A program made the position numbers and the translations under genes. From the NCBI GenBank assembly GCA_902496005.1, contig CABUZI010000035.1, positions 1 through 15,292 of the forward strand: DNA of 15,292 nt. Direction: 5' to 3'. The number at the start of each line of letters is the position of its first letter. Position 1 is the stretch's first letter. The notes beneath the pieces were generated by a model. It saw nothing but the letters and a program-made list of their open reading frames with translations, was not told the origin of the DNA and ran no database searches. Below are positions 6,645-12,969 of this stretch, one piece after another. The DNA comes from an uncultured Collinsella sp. Its GTDB lineage: Bacteria; Actinomycetota; Coriobacteriia; Coriobacteriales; Coriobacteriaceae.

Positions 6645-6911
6645 CATCGACCCCTCTGCCGAGCTTGCTCGATCTCTTGCCAGAATTTCTTCTGAACCGG
6701 AGACAGGGCATGAATAATGAGCCATCCACGAATTAGTTCGACTGCAACAAGTTCCATACTTCGACCATCTGGAAGCCATCCAATGGCAAGCCATCTCGGC
6801 GGCTCGTCCTCCGACTCGCGGCGAATGCACTCAGTAACCGCGAACCAGGCACCAAGCACTTTCTTTTCCGTCAAGTGTTTTTTTGGCGTTGGGATGGATC
6901 TCAACATCCAT
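6644..6911 (-). CDS. Putative BrnT/RelE-like toxin split by a 7-A homopolymer
   Basis: The only good ribosome site, GGAGG (6925-6921), lies 9 nt before the ATG at 6911, which opens M-D-V-E-I-H-P-N-A-K-K. That frame then goes out of register at a run of seven A (minus strand, 6884-6878) and ends after 26 codons at 6831-6833. The frame one base over continues as KHLTEKKVLGAWF, has LAIGWLPDGRSMELVAVEL and GWLIIHAL, and stops exactly on the antitoxin start. Joining the two by skipping one A gives 88 aa that resembles small actinobacterial toxin-like proteins of BrnT type (H-P-x-x-x-K-H-L near the N-terminus, G-R-x-x-E in the middle, I-I-H-A late). An alternative unshifted reading starts at ATG 6907 (87 aa) but sits 13 nt from the ribosome site. 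Real mutation, slippage or sequencing error are all possible. Confidence 0.65.
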
Positions 6912-6920
6912 GCATCTTCT

Positions 6921-6925
6921 CCTCC
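6921..6925 (-). promoter_or_regulatory. Ribosome site that favours the 6911 start
   Basis: GGAGG (within GGAGGAG) on the minus strand: 9 nt from the ATG at 6911 but 13 nt from the ATG at 6907. It therefore supports initiation in the frame that is broken by the A7 run. Confidence 0.65.
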
Positions 6926-6936
6926 ATCTTACCCAA

Positions 6937-6966
6937 TTTCGTATGACGAAAGTCCGCTGTCGCCAA
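6937..6966 (-). promoter_or_regulatory. Candidate promoter/operator of the toxin-antitoxin-like pair
   Basis: On the minus strand TTGGCG (6966-6961) and a poor -10, TACGAA (6943-6938), are spaced by 17 bp. The -10 overlaps a perfect inverted repeat, TTTCGT-CAT-ACGAAA on the minus strand (6937-6951), placed as expected for an autoregulatory RHH operator. The promoter call is weak; the palindrome itself is exact. Confidence 0.4.
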
Positions 6967-6969
6967 TTC

Positions 6970-7329
6970 TTACGCCGGCACTTGTTGAAAGGCGGGAGGT
7001 GTAGCGAGGATTGAAGGGCGTTCCAGCACCGCCCAGGCACCGGGACAGGAACACATGCGCCAAGGACGGACGTTTTCGTAGCATGCGAGGATGCTACCGT
7101 TGCGGTCGATAAAAGCAATGTCGATGGGGTAGGCCATAAAGCAGGTGTGGACCGAAGAGCAGCGTGGGAACGCCATGACGAGCGGCAACCCGTTGGCGGC
7201 AATCGGAGACCGTCCCAGCATGCCGCGCAGGCGCACGGCAAACGACTCCGCCACCACAAACTCGGCAGGCGCCCAACCCAGCCTGTTGAGCGCCCGCGCG
7301 TAGGCAATGTAGGATGAGGCCGCGGTCAC
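6970..7329 (-). CDS. DUF192 family protein
   Basis: 119 aa from a GTG at 7329 whose GTGA overlaps the stop of the upstream TadE-like gene by 4 bp; a G-rich stretch (GGGGGTGG) lies just upstream. The sequence fits DUF192 (COG1430): R-x-R-G-M-L-G-R near residues 33-40, CFMAYPIDIAFIDRNG (about 66-81) and RPWRMCSCPGAWAVLERP near the end. Members are small beta-rich proteins of unknown biochemical role, sometimes secreted; no signal peptide is visible with this start. It is the last gene of the Tad operon. The family often appears beside Tad/Flp genes in Actinobacteria, so a role linked to pilus assembly is plausible but unproven. Confidence 0.85.
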   Translation of the reverse strand: MTAASSYIAYARALNRLGWAPAEFVVAESFAVRLRGMLGRSPIAANGLPLVMAFPRCSSVHTCFMAYPIDIAFIDRNGSILACYENVRPWRMCSCPGAWAVLERPSILATPPAFQQVPA

Positions 7330-7802
7330 ATAACCACCCCCGGACGCCACGGATCGACCGTCACTGCGCGCTCGTGCGACAACTTTGCCGGTGCCCCCAG
7401 CGAAACGCCGGCGATGCCGAGCGAGCTCGGCCACGGCTCGTAGCGCATGGTACAGGTATAGGTCCTAAACGTGCCGGAGAGCGAAAGCAGACCGCCATCC
7501 GATGTCGTCGCACCCTGCTCGCTCGAGACCTCAATCTGCAAGTCATAGCCTTCCATGGCATGTTGGATCTGAGCCTGAACGGTCGCGGAGGCATCGATGG
7601 AGCTGTCATCGCCCTCCCCGCTCGGCGCCACGGCATGCGCTAGCACGATATCGGGCACCACGCGATCGAAGCGCGCGACCGCGTCGGCAAAGACCATGAC
7701 GTTGTACACGATAAGCGCCAGAACCAGCAGGACGGGCGTGACCACGGCCATCTCGACCGTCGCCTGGGCGCGCTCCTCGCACAGGCGCGTGCGGATGCCC
7801 AT
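7326..7802 (-). CDS. TadE-like pseudopilin (second)
   Basis: 158 aa from the ATG at 7802, which shares one base with the stop of the TadG-like gene (TAATG); GGTGGG lies just upstream. The N-terminus is a short basic leader (MGIRTRLCEER), then the prepilin-like motif A12-Q-A-T-V-E17, then a hydrophobic helix (about 18-40). Cleavage is predicted between A12 and Q13, which puts E17 at +5. The rest is an extracytoplasmic domain with little recognisable similarity, with C at TYTC. TadE-type minor pilins are processed by the Tad prepilin peptidase and help start or anchor the Flp fibre. Confidence 0.82.
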   Translation of the reverse strand: MGIRTRLCEERAQATVEMAVVTPVLLVLALIVYNVMVFADAVARFDRVVPDIVLAHAVAPSGEGDDSSIDASATVQAQIQHAMEGYDLQIEVSSEQGATTSDGGLLSLSGTFRTYTCTMRYEPWPSSLGIAGVSLGAPAKLSHERAVTVDPWRPGVVM

Positions 7803-9967
7803 TACGACCCACCGCCCAGGGCACCCGCCAGTGTGGCGACATCGACGGTAAGTGGGATGGAACCGCCGCCGGGCAGCGGAATCTCCGCAAGCGTGAACAC
7901 CGTGCCGCTGATGGTGCGCTCGACTTGATATTCCAGCGCCTCGCAAAGCGCCTTGGGGTCGGTCACGCCCAAGGGGATTTTTCGCAGGGTATTTTGAGTT
8001 TTGGAGATGCCCGCGATATCGGACCCCGGACTTTTGATGACATTGGCGGTATCGGTCAGCACCGGTTTTCGCAGACGTAAATCGCATGGTTCGAGTCCCA
8101 GCGCCGCCACGGAGGACGAGACGGTGTCACCGAGCCAGGACGCGATGGAACCCAACGCGCCGCCACCCCCTCCCAAGCCACCGATCAGCTCTCCCATAAG
8201 CTCGTCGGCCGCACCCTGGATGTCTCCGTACCCCACAAGCAGGCGGCCCCAAACATCCATAACGCCATCGAGCACGCCGGCAACGCCGCCCGAACGCTCC
8301 TCCAGCGTCGAGAAAAACCGCGAGAGAACGTTATTCTGTGCCGTCGCATCATCGGGCGCCAGCACTGCAGCAGAAATTGCACCACGATCGCCAAGCTCAA
8401 CTGCCGTGTTAAACGAAGAGTTGAGCTCGTCGGGACTCGTGACATCGCCCGAGACCGCAAAGGCGACCACGCCGTTGCGACCGGGCGGGGCGATGCGCGG
8501 ACGCTCACCGGATAGTTCTTTGATGGCGGTATCGAACGCATTGCCCGCACGGTCGGCTTCGTCCTCGGTCTGACGCTCGAGCTCAAGCTCCTTGTTGCGA
8601 CAGTCGACGTAGTCCTCCAGGGCGTCTTTAAACTTGTCAAAGTGATACTCGAAGCCGTTTTCGATAGAGGTTGAAGGCGCCGCAACAGCACCAAGCGACG
8701 AAACGCCAAAATGGCATTTGCTGCATTTATCTTGCCCATCGTAATCGGCAACCGAAGCAAATCCGCTCGGCGTTCCTTTCTTATAGCTAGGGCAGGTCGT
8801 CCCGTAATGCAGATACGCCTTGCCATCGTTCACGCTCGTCGGCCACACCGCATCGGTATAGAGTTCCGTCGCCCGAACCTCATCAGAGTTGCGCGGCAGC
8901 AGCGGAATATAGGAGGAAACCCTGTCTCCGTTCTCGGTTATATATGCCCGATCGACTTCCGCGCTCGCATAGGTATAAAACGCCTTACGCGCCGCAGACT
9001 CTGCCTTCATCTCGACACTCGAGCCTTGGGGCTTCTCATTTGCCAGACGCCGATGGTAGTAGTCCTTCGAGCGATCAAGAGCAACTTGAGGCTCCCACGT
9101 AATGCTCGATGAGTAATGCGGATTATGAACACCGGAGAGATCCGTTAGGCTTTTTGCGCGCTCCCACATACACGAACAGCTGCCGACCGAACCTTTATCC
9201 GATCCACCGCAATCCGCTAGCCAGGCGCGCTCTTTGGCCTTCGCCGTCTCCTCCGATGCTTTTTGTAGCTCCTCGGCCGCGCGCTCCAGATCTTCCGACG
9301 CATCTTTAATGGCATCGGTCGAGATTTCGGATCCTTCGAGCGCAACAAAATCCGACTCGGATGTCCTGGGCACGGCAAGCGCCGTACCGGTATAGGTCAC
9401 GCCGTCGGTATCCTGCGCCGATACTGCCTGCATGGCACGCGCGGCAACCAGGTACGGCAAGGCGGTCTCAATCTTTTGCAGGCCCTTTGCCGCGCTTTTG
9501 GCAAACTTGTTACGCGTTTTAATGATCTGGGTTCCCGTATCGATGATATCGCTACCGACAACCTCGGCGCCTGGAATGAGAATGGCAACCAAGCCGGTGC
9601 CGATCGTGGCAAACCCCGCCAGGCCCAAACTCAAAATGCTCGCATCCACCACCGTGGCGGCTGTGTGATAGGACGACACCACGTTGGCGCCCGCCAGCGC
9701 ACCGCTATCGGCCGCCACCTGGGTGTCTCCGGCGCGTGACATGCTCCATATCGCCGCGGTCGACGAAAACAGCAGCGTAAGCACCACCAGAATGACAACC
9801 GCAGAGGAGAGCGTGGTATAGGCACCGTCTTCGATAAACAAGTCGATACCGGCACGGCCCATAAAGCCGCCCCGCTTGCGGCGAGCGCCTGGTCGACGGC
9901 GGGCCGCAAACCCTTGCGTCACCCGCAGCAGGCAGCGCCTAATCCCATGCAGCAATCCATGAATCAT
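7802..9967 (-). CDS. Large TadG-like pilus-assembly protein
   Basis: 721 aa from the ATG at 9967, chosen because GGAGGGAG lies close upstream; it overlaps the preceding TadE-like gene by 29 bp. A basic cytoplasmic N-terminus (1-45, arginine-rich) is followed by a membrane helix (about 54-74) and the segment SRAGDTQVAADSGALAGAN (77-95), the hallmark of Tad/TadG N-terminal domains. A second hydrophobic stretch lies at about 110-137. Then come a likely coiled coil (218-248), a central region with clustered cysteines (C253, C264, C266, C392, C415, C418) including C-S-K-C-H at 415-419, a Gly-rich turn near 597-604 and a C-terminal domain. It has no von Willebrand MIDAS motif that I can see. It is probably membrane-anchored and extracytoplasmic; its exact role is unknown. 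Confidence 0.8.
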   Translation of the reverse strand: MIHGLLHGIRRCLLRVTQGFAARRRPGARRKRGGFMGRAGIDLFIEDGAYTTLSSAVVILVVLTLLFSSTAAIWSMSRAGDTQVAADSGALAGANVVSSYHTAATVVDASILSLGLAGFATIGTGLVAILIPGAEVVGSDIIDTGTQIIKTRNKFAKSAAKGLQKIETALPYLVAARAMQAVSAQDTDGVTYTGTALAVPRTSESDFVALEGSEISTDAIKDASEDLERAAEELQKASEETAKAKERAWLADCGGSDKGSVGSCSCMWERAKSLTDLSGVHNPHYSSSITWEPQVALDRSKDYYHRRLANEKPQGSSVEMKAESAARKAFYTYASAEVDRAYITENGDRVSSYIPLLPRNSDEVRATELYTDAVWPTSVNDGKAYLHYGTTCPSYKKGTPSGFASVADYDGQDKCSKCHFGVSSLGAVAAPSTSIENGFEYHFDKFKDALEDYVDCRNKELELERQTEDEADRAGNAFDTAIKELSGERPRIAPPGRNGVVAFAVSGDVTSPDELNSSFNTAVELGDRGAISAAVLAPDDATAQNNVLSRFFSTLEERSGGVAGVLDGVMDVWGRLLVGYGDIQGAADELMGELIGGLGGGGGALGSIASWLGDTVSSSVAALGLEPCDLRLRKPVLTDTANVIKSPGSDIAGISKTQNTLRKIPLGVTDPKALCEALEYQVERTISGTVFTLAEIPLPGGGSIPLTVDVATLAGALGGGS

Positions 9968-10451
9968 AATCTCCCTCCAGCCATTCGGGACGCGATCGAT
10001 ACGAGACGTCGACCTTGAGCTCGACATAGCCGCCCTCACCCGCACTGCCCATGGCCTGCACAAATGCACCGATCACGGGCAGCGGCTTAACCTCGCCGGC
10101 AACAGACACGGACGAAACGCCGCCGGCACCGGCCCGCCCCAACTCGATATCCCACGACAGCGGTCCGCCGGCATGAAAAATCGAGACGTTGGGCACCGCG
10201 GCAAGTCTGCGGCGAGTGAACTCCTTAAGGTCATCGTCGTCCTCCACCGTCGTCGTGGTCATGAGCCGCGCGGTCTCGGCGGCAGCGGACTCCATGACCG
10301 CACGCGTATAGAGCAGGCACACCGGCTGCAACGCGAGCAAGATAAGCGTCAAAAACGTCGGCAGCAAAAAGGCGGCCTCGACCGTAGACTGCGCCCGATC
10401 CTCGCACGCGATATCAATACAGAGCGATGTCCTTGGCACCCGTCGCGGCAT
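9939..10451 (-). CDS. TadE-like pseudopilin (first)
   Basis: About 170 aa if started at the ATG at 10451; a GTG at 10439 is also possible. Neither start has a clear Shine-Dalgarno, and both lie inside the upstream pilin-like gene, which ends at 10414, so translation is probably coupled. The N-terminus shows A20-Q-S-T-V-E25 followed by a hydrophobic helix (AAFLLPTFLTLILLALQPVC), and predicted processing is after A20. The downstream part includes an acidic run (EDDDD near 59-63) and a C-terminal domain with FHAGGPLSWDIELG. It is a TadE-family minor pilin by architecture and position; the C-terminal 29 bp overlap the TadG-like gene. Confidence 0.8.
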   Translation of the reverse strand: MPRRVPRTSLCIDIACEDRAQSTVEAAFLLPTFLTLILLALQPVCLLYTRAVMESAAAETARLMTTTTVEDDDDLKEFTRRRLAAVPNVSIFHAGGPLSWDIELGRAGAGGVSSVSVAGEVKPLPVIGAFVQAMGSAGEGGYVELKVDVSYRSRPEWLEGDYDSWIAAWD

Positions 10452-10632
10452 CGATAACCGACGATGGGGCGACGCCATGAGACGCTGCCCGCTCGACCAG
10501 TGCCGCCAAGCGCCCATCGGTGCCAGCGCGCCAAAGCCCCGCAATCGCCAGCACAATCGATAACAGCGCCACGGTGACGATGGCGTATTCGACGGTCGAC
10601 TGAGCAGATTCCTCACGCAGGACATTATGCAT
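10414..10632 (-). CDS. Small pilin-like protein (second Flp/TadE-type)
   Basis: 72 aa with the N-terminus MHNVLREESAQSTVEYAIV, then a membrane helix (about 16-36) and a short tail. Predicted peptidase cleavage is between A10 and Q11, which puts E15 at +5 and Y16 after it, the Flp-type E-Y pair. Its size is Flp-like, but the tail after the helix is longer and not obviously Flp. The start is fixed by AAGGAGG (10648-10642) 9 nt upstream, and it begins 1 nt after the preceding gene stops. It could be an alternative or minor pilin subunit, or a TadE relative reduced to its N-terminal part. Confidence 0.8.
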   Translation of the reverse strand: MHNVLREESAQSTVEYAIVTVALLSIVLAIAGLWRAGTDGRLAALVERAASHGVAPSSVIDAATGAKDIALY

Positions 10633-10633
10633 T

Positions 10634-11197
10634 TCACGACCCCTCCTTTGACTCCGTCGTTTGCGGAACCAGACGCACGGCACGCAGGCGGCACGAGGCA
10701 TCGCCGGCATCCGCAGCAACCGTCACCATGTCGACCCAGCCTCGCCCATCGCGCACGATGGCGCCCCATACGTTGCCCTTAATATCGAGATAGCCGCTCA
10801 GGGCGAGCTGAGCCGTGGGCACCTCGCGGTAGGCGCGCAACAGGTCTGCCGCCGCCTCGGTCATCGGTCGGTCCTCGGACCATGCGAGTCGAACCGCGAT
10901 CGCGTTGTCTGCAGACGGCTCCGTCACGCTGGCGGCCCGCTTGTCGAGTGCCTGCAAAAAGGTCCGAGCCGTGACGGCGGCATTCTGACCGCCCATATCT
11001 CCCGCGCCTTCCGCTTGTGACACCGCCGCCGAGCCCGATCCCAAATCGGCAGTAGCGCCCGGACGCTGCTGTCGCGCAACGCCCAGTCCCCAAAGCGTCA
11101 CCGCTATTGCCACGAGCAAACAGGCGAGCACCAGCGGCGAACCAACAGGACGCCTGCCTCCTACAGGCTGTTGATGCCGTCTTTGATCGCGTTCCAT
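10634..11197 (-). CDS. Unrecognised single-pass membrane protein of the Tad operon
   Basis: 187 aa from the ATG at 11197, overlapping flp by 37 bp; no strong ribosome site is visible, and no better start before the membrane helix is available. A basic N-terminus (1-19) leads to one hydrophobic helix (about 20-40), a low-complexity Ala/Gly/Ser linker (45-72), then a compact extracytoplasmic domain (about 73-180) with the segments ARTFLQALDKR, LAWSEDRPMTEAAADLLRAY and GWVDMVTVAADAG. The start and end of the domain suggest a small alpha/beta fold, but I recognise no family. Its place between two pilin genes suggests a pilus-assembly accessory. Confidence 0.75.
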   Translation of the reverse strand: MERDQRRHQQPVGGRRPVGSPLVLACLLVAIAVTLWGLGVARQQRPGATADLGSGSAAVSQAEGAGDMGGQNAAVTARTFLQALDKRAASVTEPSADNAIAVRLAWSEDRPMTEAAADLLRAYREVPTAQLALSGYLDIKGNVWGAIVRDGRGWVDMVTVAADAGDASCRLRAVRLVPQTTESKEGS

Positions 11198-11394
11198 AGT
11201 TCTTCGACTTTGCTCTTAAACGCGACGATGGCGATAATCGCGATCACTACGAGCACGCCGACCAAGATGGCGTATTCGGTAGTACCCTGTGCGCTCTCCT
11301 CCCGCAACAGCGCCTTGGCACGCTGGCGAGCGCGGATTGTCCGGCAAAAAGCCCAGCTCCAAGCCTTGCCCGCAATGTCGGTCATCGTGTTCAT
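11161..11394 (-). CDS. flp: Flp-family major pilin
   Basis: 77 aa. A long leader (about 35 aa, with basic residues R18-R31) is followed by REESAQGTTEYAILV and a hydrophobic helix (42-59), then a short amphipathic tail rich in charged residues (KSKVEELWNAIKDG), the standard Flp pilin layout. The E-Y pair (E40-Y41) is diagnostic. With E at +5, cleavage falls between A35 and Q36, leaving a mature pilin of 42 aa. GGGAGG (11405-11400) lies 5 nt before the ATG, and tadC ends 10 bp upstream. It is probably the main subunit of the Tad fibre. Confidence 0.92.
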   Translation of the reverse strand: MNTMTDIAGKAWSWAFCRTIRARQRAKALLREESAQGTTEYAILVGVLVVIAIIAIVAFKSKVEELWNAIKDGINSL

Positions 11395-11404
11395 GTATTC
11401 CTCC

Positions 11405-12046
11405 CTACATCATCCCGCCTGCTCCCAGCAGCGGGCCCAATATGGACAGAAGCAACGCCGGCAAGATAAGCGTGCCGGTGGGAATCAGCAACTTGACCGG
11501 TGCGCGCTCGATCTCGCGCTCGACTGCGGCGCGATGGGCCGCACGGATCTCGCGACTTTGAGCAGCCAACGTCTCGGCCAGCGGAGCGCCCAGGGCAAGC
11601 GCCTGCCCCACCGTGATGGCAAAGGTCTCGAGCGCCCTCACGTCCAAATCACGCGCGGCGGCCAACAGCTCGGCCTCGCGCGTCCCCACGCCCACCTGCC
11701 ACGCCATGCAAGCTCGTTCAAGACGGACGGCCAGCACCGACCGACGGTTGGCACAGAAAATCTCGAGCGCCGCGTCAAACGAAAGGCCGGCAGAAAGCCC
11801 CAGGCGCACCACGTCGATCATCTCGGACACCTCACCGAGCGACACCCGCGCCGGCCCGCCCGCCCCAATCGCGCCCTTCATTCGCGCGGTCAGGGCATCA
11901 ATCACCGAGCAGCCCGCAGCAATGACCAGTACCGCCTCACGCTTGCACGTCTCTGCAATCTTGCGAGCATCCGCACGCTCCAAACCCGTCGCGGCAAATA
12001 CGCTCAGGGCACACAGACAAGCCGCGACCCCGACCAGGGCGCTCAT
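11405..12046 (-). CDS. tadC: TadC-like platform protein (type II secretion F domain)
   Basis: 213 aa from the ATG at 12046, whose ATGA overlaps the tadB stop by 4 bp, with GGTGGAG upstream. There is a membrane helix at the N-terminus (1-21) and another at the C-terminus (about 186-208, PVKLLIPTGTLILPALLLSI). Between them is a helical T2SSF domain with the pattern GLSAGLSFDAALEIF, then ALGAPLAETLAAQSREIRAAHR. It is shorter than typical TadC (around 300 aa) because the N-terminal helix pair is reduced. With TadB it forms the inner-membrane platform that TadA acts upon. Confidence 0.87.
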   Translation of the reverse strand: MSALVGVAACLCALSVFAATGLERADARKIAETCKREAVLVIAAGCSVIDALTARMKGAIGAGGPARVSLGEVSEMIDVVRLGLSAGLSFDAALEIFCANRRSVLAVRLERACMAWQVGVGTREAELLAAARDLDVRALETFAITVGQALALGAPLAETLAAQSREIRAAHRAAVEREIERAPVKLLIPTGTLILPALLLSILGPLLGAGGMM

Positions 12047-12969
12047 AACTCCACCCGCATAATGCGCCGGATAACTACCAGGGCAACGACGTTGAGGGCA
12101 AGTCCCAGCACCACGGCGCCCGCACCAGCCGGCGTCGCAAGACCGCGGCGAAAGTCCGCCGAAAGCAAAGCCAGTACCGCGCACATGCCCGCCGGCATCG
12201 CCGCGACCATGTGTGCCGACATACGCGCCTGTGACGTCTTAACGTCCAGACGGCGTTTGAGCTCAATGCGCTCACCCACCATGCCCGACGCCTCGGACAG
12301 CAAGCCGGCAAGCGGAGCCCCGGTACGCTGCGATACTTTGAGCGCCAAGGTGACAAGCGAAAGGCCGGGGGCATCGATGCGAACGAGTAGGTCATCAAGT
12401 GCGTCGGTCGCCGAGATACCGCAATCGATTGCCGCCGCCACCCGCAAAAACTCGGTATGCACCGGCTCTTGCGCATGGGCGCCCACAAAGCGCATGCCCT
12501 GTGCCAGCGAATGCCCCGAGGCAAGCGACATGGATAACGCTGTGAATGCCTCGGGCATGGCCTCTTCTACATCATGCTGTTCGCGTCGGCGATCGAAGGT
12601 GTCACGCGCGGCACCCACGCCAAACGGCACCACCAGCCCCAAGACAAAGCCGATGGGCGACAACGACGCAACGGCCAGCAAAACGCTGCAGACACCGCTC
12701 GACAGCAGCAGAAATGCCAGACGAGCCGCGTTATCCTCAATAGCAAGCCCAAGGCGATCTGCGGGGATCAGCGACACCCACGAGCGGGCAATCTTTGTCA
12801 GCAGGTCGTTTTCCGCCAACTCACGCGGCAGCTTCTCCGCCATCGATTCGAGCGTCTGGCGCGCCAGCTCCGCCGGCGGCATCCGCGGCACACGAGGCTC
12901 TGCCCCACACGCCGTCGCGACAGAAAGCCCCGCCAAACCCCCTACGACGAGGGGCATAGCGATCTCCAT
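12043..12969 (-). CDS. tadB: TadB-like platform protein (type II secretion F domain)
   Basis: 308 aa. The start ATG at 12969 has the strong site GGAGGTGG upstream and overlaps the tadA end by 28 bp. Hydrophobic helices lie near 5-21, 85-125 (two close together) and 250-305. The T2SSF cytoplasmic domain contains VEEAMPEAFTALSMSLASGHSLAQGMRF (given in parts: EAMPEAF and GHSLAQGM), then GLSLVTLALKVSQRTGAPLA and an R-x-E-L-K-R-R-L-D-V-K-T helix. These match the TadB pattern of a platform protein facing the TadA ATPase. Gene order tadA-tadB-tadC is the usual one for Tad loci. Confidence 0.92.
   Translation of the reverse strand: MEIAMPLVVGGLAGLSVATACGAEPRVPRMPPAELARQTLESMAEKLPRELAENDLLTKIARSWVSLIPADRLGLAIEDNAARLAFLLLSSGVCSVLLAVASLSPIGFVLGLVVPFGVGAARDTFDRRREQHDVEEAMPEAFTALSMSLASGHSLAQGMRFVGAHAQEPVHTEFLRVAAAIDCGISATDALDDLLVRIDAPGLSLVTLALKVSQRTGAPLAGLLSEASGMVGERIELKRRLDVKTSQARMSAHMVAAMPAGMCAVLALLSADFRRGLATPAGAGAVVLGLALNVVALVVIRRIMRVEL

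Noticed and set aside
6645..6830. N-terminal extension of the ribbon-helix-helix frame to 6830
   Set aside because: The extension overlaps the toxin-like gene in another frame; the tandem ATG with a ribosome site gives a better start at 6644.
6831..7307. Minus-strand open frame over DUF192 ending inside the toxin-like gene
   Set aside because: Upstream of 6911 it is an Arg/Cys-rich off-frame reading of the DUF192 gene. Only its last 26 codons (from ATG 6911) are plausible and are treated within the toxin-like gene.
8001..8573. Plus-strand Ser/Pro/Ala-rich open frame opposite the TadG-like gene
   Set aside because: Antisense to a confident coding region with no domain.
7802..9967. c-type cytochrome call from C-S-K-C-H
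   Set aside because: One CxxCH alone in a cysteine-rich pilus-associated protein, without other cytochrome features, is not enough; kept only as a finding.
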